From: Betaproteobacteria bacterium
GTDB taxonomy: Bacteria; Pseudomonadota; Gammaproteobacteria; Burkholderiales; SG8-41
DNA length: 49,981 nucleotides
Assembly: GCA_025356695.1 (NCBI GenBank)
Contig: JANXSE010000119.1
Coordinates: 1-49,981, forward strand
Direction of reading: 5' to 3'
The notes beneath the pieces are model-generated. The model had not been told where the DNA came from. It saw only the letters and a program-made list of their open reading frames with translations, and ran no database searches. Below, in pieces: positions 8,120-16,289 of this stretch. The first letter of the stretch is position 1. Every line of letters starts with the position of its first letter. Made by a program: the position numbers and the translations under genes.

Positions 8120-8748
8120 TCAATATCGTCATCGTCGATGATCACGCGATTCTGCGCCGCGGACTGATCCAGATCATCAGTGAATCCGGCGACATGACCG
8201 TGGTCGGCGAGGCTGAAACCAGTGCGCAAGCGCTGCGCCTGGTGCGCGAAACGCCCTGTGACGTCATGCTGCTCGATATCACGCTGCCCGACCGTAACGG
8301 CATCGAAACGCTCAAGCTGGTGCGCAAGGAGCACCCCAAGCTGCAGGTGCTGATGCTGTCGATGCACCCGGAAAACCAGTATGCGCTGCGCGCGCTGAAG
8401 GCGGGGGCGGCCGGTTACCTGACCAAACAAAGCGCGGCCTCGCAACTCGTCAGCGCCATCCGCATGGTCAACAGCGGGCGCAAATATGTGACGCCGGCGG
8501 TGGCCGAGGAACTCGCCAATTCGATCAATCAGGACAGCGAGCGTCCGCCGCACGAACTGTTGTCGATGCGCGAATACCAGACGATGTGCATGATTGCGTC
8601 GGGCAAATCGCTCACCGAGATGGCTGCGCAAATGTCGCTGAGCGTCAAAACCGTGAGCGTTTACCGCGCCCGCGTGCTCGAGAAAATGCGCTTTAAAAAC
8701 AATGCTGAAATCACGCATTACGCGATCAAGAACGAGCTCGTCGAATAG
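8116..8748 (+). CDS. NarL/FixJ-family response regulator
   Basis: A 210-residue transcription regulator: a receiver domain (1-120; D8-D9, phospho-acceptor Asp54 in MLLDITLPDRNG, Lys in YLTKQSAAS) and a C-terminal LuxR-type helix-turn-helix (about 145-208; LSMREYQTMCMIASGKSLTE, then SVKTVSVYRARVLEKM). The ATG overlaps the kinase stop (ATGA). The adjacent kinase is the obvious phospho-donor. Because the pair lies between che and flagellin/c-di-GMP genes, it may tune motility genes, but no binding sites can be assigned from the sequence. Confidence 0.94.
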   Translation: MINIVIVDDHAILRRGLIQIISESGDMTVVGEAETSAQALRLVRETPCDVMLLDITLPDRNGIETLKLVRKEHPKLQVLMLSMHPENQYALRALKAGAAGYLTKQSAASQLVSAIRMVNSGRKYVTPAVAEELANSINQDSERPPHELLSMREYQTMCMIASGKSLTEMAAQMSLSVKTVSVYRARVLEKMRFKNNAEITHYAIKNELVE

Positions 8749-8750
8749 TC

Positions 8751-8796
8751 CGGCGGCCCCGCGCTCAAGCTGCGCTGCCGCGCCGCCGTTATTTCT
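8751..8796 (+). terminator. Probable terminator after the NarL-type regulator
   Basis: A 7-bp stem CGGCGGC (8751-8757) / GCCGCCG (8782-8788), with a nested GCGC hairpin in the loop, is followed by TTATTT. This is a plausible factor-independent terminator separating the two-component pair from the diguanylate cyclase genes, although the T-tract is imperfect. Confidence 0.5.
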
Positions 8797-8867
8797 CCTG
8801 AATGCATTATGCGTCTCCAGGCGCGCGCTGTTGGCGCGTGCGGCGGAGCATGCGGGCAGGAGAAATG

Positions 8868-10505
8868 ATGACGGTATCGAACAAGCCTAATGAGATCGCG
8901 CGGGAAACCCTGCGCCTGCTGGTCACGCGCAAAATCACGCCGACGCCCGACAACTACCGCAAGCTCTATTGCGAAATCGCCGGTCACAGCGACGACGACC
9001 CGACGATGAGTGCGGAAAAGATGCTGCAGCGCATCGCCCTCGACATGCCGCGCGAAACCCCCGAACAGCTCGCCGCCGTCAATGCGTTTTCCAATGCCGC
9101 GGCCTGCAGCCAGTGGGCGCGCGCCTATCATCTGCTGCTCGATATCGTGCACAAGGCGCATGCGCGCGCCGCCGCCGCCGAAGGCACTTCGACGGTGCAG
9201 CGCCAGGCGCTGCGCGCGGCGGCCACCACGCCCCAACCGCCGGCCGAACTCTGCGAATTGCTGGCACAGACACTGGAAATCAGCGTACGCGCACGGCTGC
9301 TCGACGCCCCGGGACTGGCCGCCGAGGCGAAGGCGATCGCGAAAAAGTTACGCGACGGCGGCGCCGTCGACGTGACGGCGCTGCGCGAACAGCTGAATTT
9401 CCTGTGGCGGCGCATCGAACAGCACGGCAACACGCGCGACAAACTGCAAACCGGCCTGCTCGAACTGCTGCAGCTGCTGATCGAAAACGTCGGCGAGCTC
9501 GTCGCCGACGACCAATGGCTGCGCGGCCAGATTGCTGCCGTGCTGCGCGCGATATCGAGCCCGCTCGACATGGCGGCAATCGAAGCCGCCAAGACCGGTC
9601 TCTCCGACCTGATCGTGCGCCAGTCGCTGCTCAAACGCGGGCTGGGCGAGGTCAAAGCGACGATGAAACAGATGATCGGCTCGTTTATCGACCAGCTCGG
9701 CAACCTGTCGGCGGCCACCGGTGACTATCACGACACCGTGGAAAATCTGGCCCAGCAGATCCGCCAGACCGACGATGTGGACCAACTCAACCGCCTGCTC
9801 GGCGAAGTGCTGCGCGAAACCCGCGACGTGCAGGCCAGCACGCTGCGCGCGCGCGAGGAAGTGCTGACCGCGCGCCAGAAGGTCGACACCGCCGAGCGCA
9901 AGGTCGCCGAGCTCGAAGCCGAACTCGCGCACGCCAGCGAACAGGTGCGCATCGACAGTCTTACCGGCACACTGAACCGGCGCGGCCTCAACGAGGCCTT
10001 CTCGCGCGAAATCGCGGCGGCTGAACGCAAACACCACCGCCTCTCGCTCGCGCTGCTCGACGTCGATAATTTCAAGGAACTGAACGACAACTTCGGCCAC
10101 GCCATCGGCGACGACGCGCTGACCCACCTCGCACGGGTGATCCAAGAAACCGTGCGCCCCGGCGACAGCGTGGCGCGTTTCGGCGGCGAGGAATTTCTGG
10201 TCCTGCTGCCCGCCGCCGACATCGACGCCGCGATCGCCATCATGGCACGCGTGCAGCGCGAGATGACCAAACGCTTTTATCTGCACGACAACGCCAAGCT
10301 GCTGATCACCTTCAGCGCCGGAGTCACCACCTGGTGCAACAGCGAATCGCAGCCCGCCGCGATTGCGCGCGCCGACGCCGCACTCTACGAAGCCAAGCGC
10401 AGCGGCAAGAACCGCGTTTTTGCGCTGCAGCCGCCGGCATCCGCGCAGCTCCCCGCAGCAGGCGCCGCGCAGGATCACACCTTCTCATCGGGCGTCGCCG
10501 CATAA
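8868..10505 (+). CDS. Diguanylate cyclase with N-terminal helical domain
   Basis: A 545-residue cytoplasmic GGDEF enzyme making c-di-GMP. The catalytic motif is GGEEF at 439-443, and RPGD five residues upstream is an intact I-site, so product inhibition is expected. The first ~330 residues are mostly helical and begin with ITPTPDNYRKLYCEIAG, a signature I associate with an N-terminal domain common in betaproteobacterial cyclases. A coiled coil (about 315-365) precedes the GGDEF domain. No membrane segment is seen. The start at 8868 has AGGAG five bases upstream; an ATG three bases earlier would be too close. The next gene is a second cyclase 106 bp downstream. The input signal is unknown. Confidence 0.93.
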   Translation: MTVSNKPNEIARETLRLLVTRKITPTPDNYRKLYCEIAGHSDDDPTMSAEKMLQRIALDMPRETPEQLAAVNAFSNAAACSQWARAYHLLLDIVHKAHARAAAAEGTSTVQRQALRAAATTPQPPAELCELLAQTLEISVRARLLDAPGLAAEAKAIAKKLRDGGAVDVTALREQLNFLWRRIEQHGNTRDKLQTGLLELLQLLIENVGELVADDQWLRGQIAAVLRAISSPLDMAAIEAAKTGLSDLIVRQSLLKRGLGEVKATMKQMIGSFIDQLGNLSAATGDYHDTVENLAQQIRQTDDVDQLNRLLGEVLRETRDVQASTLRAREEVLTARQKVDTAERKVAELEAELAHASEQVRIDSLTGTLNRRGLNEAFSREIAAAERKHHRLSLALLDVDNFKELNDNFGHAIGDDALTHLARVIQETVRPGDSVARFGGEEFLVLLPAADIDAAIAIMARVQREMTKRFYLHDNAKLLITFSAGVTTWCNSESQPAAIARADAALYEAKRSGKNRVFALQPPASAQLPAAGAAQDHTFSSGVAA

Positions 10506-10611
10506 GCCGGAATTGCGGCCGAGTTCCGCGCCTGTTCAGAACCTTCGTGCGGCGCGTTATTGCTACTGTAAGGCCCACGGGATCGTCCGTTTCGCAAATA
10601 CGGGGTACGCC

Positions 10612-11409
10612 ATGCAGTTCAGCAAACCGAAGCACCGTCTGCGTCTGGTCAAAACACCGCCCCAAACGCCGGATACGCCACCTGCCGCGGCCAGCGCGCG
10701 CACCAGCGAATACTTCAAGCGCATCGAAGCCTACGCGCAGCGCATCCGCGGCACTACCGATGTCACCACAATCATCAACATACTCGACGAGGCGCTGACC
10801 GAAACGCGCGCGCTGGGCAAGGATCCGCGCTCGCGCACGGCGCCCGACCGCCTGCAGCGCACCGAGCGCGAAATCGAGGCGCTGCAAATCGAACTGCGGC
10901 AACTGCGCGGCATGGTGCATGTCGACCATCTGACCGGCATGCTCAACCGCAGCGGCCTTGATCTGAGCTACCGGCGTGAATCAGCGCGCGCCGACCGCGC
11001 CAACTCGCAGCTCGGCGTGGCGCTGCTCGACATCGACAACTTCAAACACCTCAACGACCGCCACGGCCACCAGGCTGGCGATGCGGCGCTGGTGCATCTC
11101 GCAGACATCATCCGGCGCACCGTGCGCCCGAGCGACGTGGTAGTGCGTTTCGGCGGCGAGGAATTCCTGTTTTTGCTGCCCGACTCGGAAGCGAGCCTTG
11201 CCGCGCGCGCACTGCACCGGCTGCAAACCGATCTGATCCGCCACCCGCTGGTCTACCGCGGTGCCGACATCCCGATCAGTTTCAGCGCCGGGGTGACAGT
11301 GCGCCAGCGCGGCCAGAGCCGCGACGCAGTGATCGCGATCGCCGACCGTGCCTTATATGCAGCCAAACGCGCCGGCAAACAGTGCGTGATCACAGCCGAC
11401 AACGCCTGA
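10612..11409 (+). CDS. Small diguanylate cyclase (GGDEF)
   Basis: A 265-residue cytoplasmic protein: a short helical N-terminal segment (about 1-105, including an E/L-rich coiled coil at 85-105) and a GGDEF domain with GGEEF at 181-185. RPSD lies exactly five residues upstream, so the inhibitory I-site is kept. The substrate-binding region DIDNFKHLNDRHGHQAGD is intact, so it should be active. It shares the HLTGMLNR-to-GGEEF layout with its upstream neighbour, suggesting an old duplication with different N-termini. It is followed by the flagellin promoter. The ATG at 10612 is the first good start; no strong ribosome site is seen. Confidence 0.92.
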   Translation: MQFSKPKHRLRLVKTPPQTPDTPPAAASARTSEYFKRIEAYAQRIRGTTDVTTIINILDEALTETRALGKDPRSRTAPDRLQRTEREIEALQIELRQLRGMVHVDHLTGMLNRSGLDLSYRRESARADRANSQLGVALLDIDNFKHLNDRHGHQAGDAALVHLADIIRRTVRPSDVVVRFGGEEFLFLLPDSEASLAARALHRLQTDLIRHPLVYRGADIPISFSAGVTVRQRGQSRDAVIAIADRALYAAKRAGKQCVITADNA

Positions 11410-11456
11410 TTGCACCGGCCGCAGCCCCCGCCAACCGCACAAAATTGAAGCAACAC

Positions 11457-11484
11457 TAAAGTCCGCCTGCCCGCATGCCGTAAC
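11457..11484 (+). promoter_or_regulatory. Sigma-28-like promoter of flagellin
   Basis: TAAA (11457-11460), 16 bp, GCCGTAAC (11477-11484), with the extended -35 TAAAG. It resembles the TAAA-N15-GCCGATAA consensus with one base moved between the elements, and shares its shape with the site before flgM. It lies about 90 bp upstream of fliC. Confidence 0.6.
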
Positions 11485-11495
11485 AGACTCTGACG

Positions 11496-11545
11496 GCGGC
11501 TCACACCATAAGGTGCGCTAGCTCAAAGTCACGGCGATGAGCCGC
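11496..11545 (+). promoter_or_regulatory. Structured 5' leader of flagellin mRNA
   Basis: A perfect 8-bp inverted repeat GCGGCTCA (11496-11503) / TGAGCCGC (11538-11545) encloses a small hairpin CACC-ATAA-GGTG (11504-11515). It is just downstream of the predicted transcription start and 17 nt before AAGGAGA at 11563-11569. It could protect the very abundant flagellin mRNA or gate translation; that is inference. Confidence 0.55.
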
Positions 11546-11574
11546 TAACCCACTTCCGTCTAAAGGAGATTCAA

Positions 11575-13017
11575 ATGCCCTCAGTAATTAACACCAATAT
11601 CGCGTCGCTCAATGCGCAACGCAACCTCAATACGTCGCAAATGTCGCTGGCCACCTCGTTGCAGCGCCTGTCGTCCGGCCTCCGCATCAACAGCGCGAAA
11701 GACGATGCGGCCGGCCTCGCCATTTCCGAACGGATGGGCGCGCAGGTGCGCGGCCTGAACCAGGCTGTGCGTAACGCCAACGACGCCATTTCGCTGTCGC
11801 AAACGGCGGAAGGCAGCCTCGCCGAAATCGGCAACGTGCTCCAGCGCATGCGTGAAATCGCCGTGCAATCGTCGAACGACACCAACACCGCAACCGACCG
11901 TGGCGCCCTGCAAACGGAAGCCACGCAACTGTCGGCTGAAATCGACCGTATCGCCGGCAGCGCCCAGTTCAACGGCAAGAACCTGCTCGACGGCACCTTC
12001 GGCAACGCGACCTTCCAGGTCGGCGCCAACGCCGGCCAGGCGATTGCAGTCGGTATCGGCAGCGCAAAAACAACGGCACTCGGCATCGGCGGCGCGGCAA
12101 CTGCCTCCGGCGCAACGGCTTCGGCGACGACCGCCTATGCCTACAGCGGCGGCGCGATGACCATTAACGGCACCACGGTGGCCGCGGCAGTGAACGACGG
12201 CGTCTCCTACGTCGGCGGCGCACAGTCGGGCGCGACCTCGGCGCTGTCGGTTGCCAATGCGATCAACGCAGTCAGCGGCACGACCAACGTCACCGCCACG
12301 GCGACGACGACCGTCACCTCGGGCGCGATCTCGGCTGTTACCGCGATCAGCTCGGGCGACATCGTCATCAACGGCGTCAACATCGGTGCTCTCGGCGCCG
12401 CGGCGACCAACTCCGACCGCGTCAACCAGCTGGTCCAGGCGATCAATTCCAAAACCGGTTCGACCGGCGTGACGGCTTCGGTTGCTTCGGGCACGACCTA
12501 CTCGCTGACTGCTGCCGATGGCCGCAACATCGACATCACGTCGGGCAGTGCCTCGGCGATGACGACGACCGCCGGCTTCAACGTCGACAACACACCGACC
12601 AACCTGACCTACTACGGCAAACTGACGCTGACCGCCGGTAAAGCCATCACCGTTGGTGGCACCGTCACCGGCAGCGGCCTGACGGCAGCCACTTCGGCTC
12701 TCGTCGGCACCGCGGTCGACGTCACCAGCCAGGCGACATCGAATGCAGCCATCACCAGCATCGACAACGCGCTGAGCATCGTCAACACGCAGCGCGCGAC
12801 ATTGGGCGCGGTACAAAGCCGCTTCCAGTCGGTGATTTCAAACCTGCAATCGAGCTCGGAAAACCTCTCGGCCGCCAAGAGCCGGATCACCGACACGGAC
12901 TTTGCGTCTGAAACCGCGAATCTGTCGCGCAACCAGATCCTGCAACAGGCCGGTGTGGCGATGCTCGCCCAGGCGAATGCACTGCCGAACGCCGTGCTCT
13001 CGCTGTTGAAGGGTTAA
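11575..13017 (+). CDS. fliC: Flagellin (filament protein)
   Basis: The filament subunit, 480 residues. The conserved D0/D1 N-terminus (VINTNIASLNAQRNL, then LSSGLRINSAKDDAAGLAIS) and C-terminus (SRITDTDFASETANLSR, ending NALPNAVLSLLKG) match the family closely. The middle (about 175-390) is rich in Ala, Thr, Gly and Ser and forms the variable surface domains. AAGGAGA lies six bases before the ATG. It has its own sigma-28-like promoter, leader hairpin and strong terminator, so it is transcribed as a single gene. FliS, its export chaperone, is encoded three genes downstream. Only one flagellin gene is in the window. Confidence 0.98.
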   Translation: MPSVINTNIASLNAQRNLNTSQMSLATSLQRLSSGLRINSAKDDAAGLAISERMGAQVRGLNQAVRNANDAISLSQTAEGSLAEIGNVLQRMREIAVQSSNDTNTATDRGALQTEATQLSAEIDRIAGSAQFNGKNLLDGTFGNATFQVGANAGQAIAVGIGSAKTTALGIGGAATASGATASATTAYAYSGGAMTINGTTVAAAVNDGVSYVGGAQSGATSALSVANAINAVSGTTNVTATATTTVTSGAISAVTAISSGDIVINGVNIGALGAAATNSDRVNQLVQAINSKTGSTGVTASVASGTTYSLTAADGRNIDITSGSASAMTTTAGFNVDNTPTNLTYYGKLTLTAGKAITVGGTVTGSGLTAATSALVGTAVDVTSQATSNAAITSIDNALSIVNTQRATLGAVQSRFQSVISNLQSSSENLSAAKSRITDTDFASETANLSRNQILQQAGVAMLAQANALPNAVLSLLKG

Positions 13018-13029
13018 TAAAGCAGCAGG

Positions 13030-13065
13030 CCCCGGTCGGCGCCAACGCCGGCCGGGGATTTTTTT
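13030..13065 (+). terminator. Factor-independent terminator of fliC
   Basis: CCCCGGTCGGCG (13030-13041) pairs with CGCCGGCCGGGG (13046-13057), with one mismatch and loop CCAA, and is followed by ATTTTTTT. It is a textbook intrinsic terminator 13 bp after the fliC stop. Confidence 0.93.
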
Positions 13066-13112
13066 CGCAAGGTTTGCAAATGCAGCAAGCGCAGTAGAAA
13101 AGGACACGCGTC

Positions 13113-13439
13113 ATGCGATTGGACGCCATCGATTCGTTGAAGACGGCCGCGATGCCGTTGAAAACAGCCGCCGCTGTACAAACAACAGCGCCGGACCTCG
13201 GGGCGCAACCCGTCGACAGGGAAGCCATCAGGAACGCGGTGAAAACGGCGAACGAAATCGCCGTCGCCAGCGACAGCGCGGTGGAATTCAGTATAGACGG
13301 CGAAAACGGCGGCATCATCGTGCGTGTGCTCGATAGCCGCACCAAGGAACTGATCCGGCAATTTCCGTCGGAAGACATGTTGAAGCTCAGGCACGCGCTG
13401 GAAACCCTGCGCGGCCTCATGCTCGACAAGAAAGCCTGA
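13113..13439 (+). CDS. flaG: FlaG family protein
   Basis: A 108-residue FlaG protein. The N-terminal half is an Ala/Thr-rich variable region; the conserved FlaG domain is at about 45-105 and includes VRVLDSRTKELIRQFPSEDM. In Pseudomonas and Vibrio, FlaG influences filament length, but its mechanism is not settled. The position between fliC and fliD is the usual one. AAGGA lies 11 bases before the ATG. It starts the flaG-fliD-fliS-fliT run after the fliC terminator. Confidence 0.93.
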   Translation: MRLDAIDSLKTAAMPLKTAAAVQTTAPDLGAQPVDREAIRNAVKTANEIAVASDSAVEFSIDGENGGIIVRVLDSRTKELIRQFPSEDMLKLRHALETLRGLMLDKKA

Positions 13440-13485
13440 ACCGGTCTCTACTGACCGCGCTTCAGCACGCACAAAACAGCAGACC

Positions 13486-15471
13486 ATGGCCATCTCAACC
13501 ACATCCACCGGCACTTTGTCATCGGCCGGTCTCGGCTCGGGCCTCGATGTCAACGGCATCGTCGGCAGCCTGATGGCGGTCGAACAGCGTCCGTTGACGC
13601 TGCTGAGCAAGAAGGAAGCCAGTTACCAGACGCAGTTGACCGCATACGGATCCCTGAAGGGCGCATTGAGTTCCTTTCAGAACACCATGCAGTCGCTATC
13701 CAATGCAACGTCATTCCAGTCGCTGACCGCAACCTCAGGCGACACCGGCATCCTTTCGGCCAATGCCAGTGCCGGCGGCGGCGCAACAGCCGGCACCTAC
13801 GCCATCCACGTCGGCAACATTGCGCATTCGCAGGTGCTGGCCGCCACCGGTGTGGCCAGCCTGCAGAACCCGACGTCGACCGGCACGCTGTCGATCCGCG
13901 TCGGCAGCAGCGCGCTGCAGACCGTCACCATCGACGCTTCGAACAACACGCTGGGCGGCCTGCGTGACGCCATCAATGCGTCGAATGCCGGCGTCACCGC
14001 CACCATCGTCAACGACGGCAGCGCCACGCCGTACAAACTGGTGTTGAGCGCAAACACTACCGGCGCCGCTAATACAATACAGATCACGAACAGCCTGTCC
14101 GCCGGCGAACTGCACGACACGGTTGCCGGTCTCGCCCAGGTGCGGGCCGCCGACGATGCATCTTTGACTGTCAACGGAGTAGCCGTCAACAGCGCCTCCA
14201 ACACCGTGACCTCGGTCATTCCGGGGGTCACGCTGACGCTTGCGAGCGGCGGCGACACCGCGGTCACGGTCGCCAGCGACACTGCCACCGCGCAGGCGGC
14301 GGTGGCCAGCTTCGTCAAAGCCTACAACGATATCAACAGCACCATCAGCAATCTGACCGCCTACGACGCCAAGACTAAAACCGGCGGGCCGCTGCTCGGC
14401 GATTTCACCGCGCAGAACCTGCAGGTGCAAATCCGCAACGTATTGTCGCAACACCTTGCCGGCATCGGTGGCAGCCTCACCGCGCTGTCGCAGGTCGGCG
14501 TCAGTTTCCAGAAGGACGGCACGCTGGCGCTCGACAACAGCAAGCTGGCCGGCGCTACCAGCGCCAGTTTCAACGACATCGCCGCGCTCTTTGCGGTGCA
14601 GGGCAAGAGCAGCAATTCGCTGTTGACCTTTGTCAGCTCGGCGGCCAAAAGCACCCCCGGCAGCTACAAGGTCGACATCACCGCCGCCGCCACGCGCGGC
14701 AGCGCAACCGCCACCAGCGCGCCGGCGGTCTCCACCGTGGTGGATAGCAGCAACGACAGCTTCTCGATCGTGATCGACGGTGTATCGAGCGGCGCGCTGA
14801 CGCTTGCGCACAGAACCTATACCGCGTCGGAACTCGCCGGCGCATTGCAAACGTCCATCAACAGTTCGGCGTCATTGATTGCCGCCGGCAACAGCACGAC
14901 GGTCGCGCTTGATGGCAGCGGCAAGATCGCCATCACATCGCAACGCTATGGCTCCGGCTCAACGGTCGCCACGCTGACTGGCACCGCGATCATTCCGCTC
15001 GGCTTCAGCGGCGGCGAAACCGGCACCGGCATCAACGTTGCCGGCACCTTCTCGCTGAACGGCACGACGATCGCCGCCAGCGGCAACGGCCAGATCCTGA
15101 GCGGCGCGACCGGCACCGCCGGTGAGGGCCTGCAGATCAAATACACGGGAACGCCGGCACAGGTCGTCTCCGGCGTCGACGGCACGCTGAGTTTTTCCGG
15201 CGGCTACGCGACATTGCTCAACAAACTCGCCACTACTGCGCTCGCCGACGGCGGTGCACTGGCGGGACGCAGCACCGGCATCAACAGCAGCCTGACCGAC
15301 ATCAGCGCCCAGCGCGACAAGATCAACCGCCAGCTGACCGCGACCGAAGCGCGTTACCGCGCGCAGTTCACCTCGCTCGATACGATGATCAGCCGGCTCA
15401 ACTCGACAAGCACTTTCCTGACGCAGCAGCTCGCCAACATGCCAGTCAACAACAACAAGTCATCCAATTAG
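13486..15471 (+). CDS. fliD: Flagellar filament cap protein FliD
   Basis: The cap (HAP2) that folds flagellin at the filament tip. It has 661 residues, clearly longer than the usual 450-480. The N-terminal FliD domain (GLGSGLDVNGIVGSLMAVEQ and LKGALSSFQNTMQSL) and the C-terminal helical domain (INSSLTDISAQRDKINRQL, then YRAQFTSLDTMISRLNSTST) are both intact. The extra length lies in the Ser/Thr/Gly-rich middle (about 390-580), which is probably an added surface domain on the cap. The ATG at 13486 begins the conserved N-terminus. It lies 46 bp after flaG and 18 bp before fliS. Confidence 0.96.
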   Translation: MAISTTSTGTLSSAGLGSGLDVNGIVGSLMAVEQRPLTLLSKKEASYQTQLTAYGSLKGALSSFQNTMQSLSNATSFQSLTATSGDTGILSANASAGGGATAGTYAIHVGNIAHSQVLAATGVASLQNPTSTGTLSIRVGSSALQTVTIDASNNTLGGLRDAINASNAGVTATIVNDGSATPYKLVLSANTTGAANTIQITNSLSAGELHDTVAGLAQVRAADDASLTVNGVAVNSASNTVTSVIPGVTLTLASGGDTAVTVASDTATAQAAVASFVKAYNDINSTISNLTAYDAKTKTGGPLLGDFTAQNLQVQIRNVLSQHLAGIGGSLTALSQVGVSFQKDGTLALDNSKLAGATSASFNDIAALFAVQGKSSNSLLTFVSSAAKSTPGSYKVDITAAATRGSATATSAPAVSTVVDSSNDSFSIVIDGVSSGALTLAHRTYTASELAGALQTSINSSASLIAAGNSTTVALDGSGKIAITSQRYGSGSTVATLTGTAIIPLGFSGGETGTGINVAGTFSLNGTTIAASGNGQILSGATGTAGEGLQIKYTGTPAQVVSGVDGTLSFSGGYATLLNKLATTALADGGALAGRSTGINSSLTDISAQRDKINRQLTATEARYRAQFTSLDTMISRLNSTSTFLTQQLANMPVNNNKSSN

Positions 15472-15489
15472 CTCTCGGAAAATATCCAC

Positions 15490-15924
15490 ATGTTCACAAC
15501 TGCCCGCCGCGCCATCAGCGCCTACGCCAACGTCGGTATCGAATCCGGCGTCGACGGTGCCGATCCGCACACCTTGATCCTGATGCTCTACGACGGCGCG
15601 CTGCTGGCGATCGCCGACGCGCGTTATCACATGGCACAGAAAAGCATCGCGGCGAAGGGGCAATCGATTTCCAAGGCGATCATGATCATCGAGTCCGGGC
15701 TGAAAATCAGCCTCGACGTCAAGGCCGGCGGCGAACTCGGCACGCGGCTGGCTGCGCTTTACGATTACATGTGCGACCGACTGTTGCGCGCCAACCTGCA
15801 CAACCGCACCGAGATCCTCGAAGAGGTCAGCCGGCTGCTGACGGAACTGCGTGATGCGTGGGCGCAGATCAAACCGGAAACGAACGCGGGCGCGGGCAGC
15901 GCGACCGCCAATCTCAGGGCTTGA
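15490..15924 (+). CDS. fliS: Flagellin export chaperone FliS
   Basis: A 144-residue helical chaperone that binds the C-terminus of flagellin in the cytoplasm and holds it for export. The family signature is visible: AYANVGIESGVDGADPHTLI, LMLYDGALLAIADAR, and later ALYDYMCDRLLRANL. The length is typical apart from a short Ala/Gly-rich tail. It lies 18 bp after fliD and 4 bp before the FliT-like gene, so the three are co-transcribed. Confidence 0.96.
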   Translation: MFTTARRAISAYANVGIESGVDGADPHTLILMLYDGALLAIADARYHMAQKSIAAKGQSISKAIMIIESGLKISLDVKAGGELGTRLAALYDYMCDRLLRANLHNRTEILEEVSRLLTELRDAWAQIKPETNAGAGSATANLRA

Positions 15925-15928
15925 CCGC

Positions 15929-16258
15929 ATGCAAGGCGAACACATCCTCGCGCAGTACACCGCGATCGCACAGTTGACGCGCAACATGCTCGACGCAGCA
16001 CGCGAAAGCAATTGGGACAAACTGGTCGAACTCGAACGCGGTTGCGGCGCTTATTTCGCGCGACTGTTCGAAGCCGGCTCGACACCACCGGACGACCCCG
16101 CGTTCGTCAGCCGCAAGGCGGCGTTGATCCACGGCATACTCAATGACGACGCCGCAATCCGCCTGCTGGTCGAACCATGGCTGGCGCAGCTCTCACTGCT
16201 GATCGGCAATACGCAGCAGCAATCGCGTTTGCAGCGCGCCTACCGCGCCGGTGAATAA
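15929..16258 (+). CDS. fliT: FliT-like flagellar chaperone
   Basis: A small helical protein of 109 residues directly after fliS. FliT proteins bind the cap protein FliD and, in enterics, also FlhDC. The sequence is weakly conserved, as is normal for FliT: LTRNMLDAARESNWDKLVELERGC is the typical N-terminal helix pattern. The assignment rests on size, helix content, the W-D-x-L motif and position. The ATG at 15929 is chosen because a longer frame would overlap fliS by about 75 bp. Confidence 0.82.
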   Translation: MQGEHILAQYTAIAQLTRNMLDAARESNWDKLVELERGCGAYFARLFEAGSTPPDDPAFVSRKAALIHGILNDDAAIRLLVEPWLAQLSLLIGNTQQQSRLQRAYRAGE

Positions 16259-16289
16259 GCCGCCGCCGTGACTTGATCCGCCGGCGCCC

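Noticed and set aside
6545..8718. Long minus-strand frames opposite the kinase and regulator (6545-8095, 7564-8718)
   Set aside because: The plus strand has clear REC, HisKA_3 and LuxR domains; the minus-strand proteins are compositionally odd and lack motifs.
11581..14850. Minus-strand frames opposite flagellin and FliD
   Set aside because: They are shadows of GC-rich coding sequence, Arg/Gly-rich and without recognisable domains.
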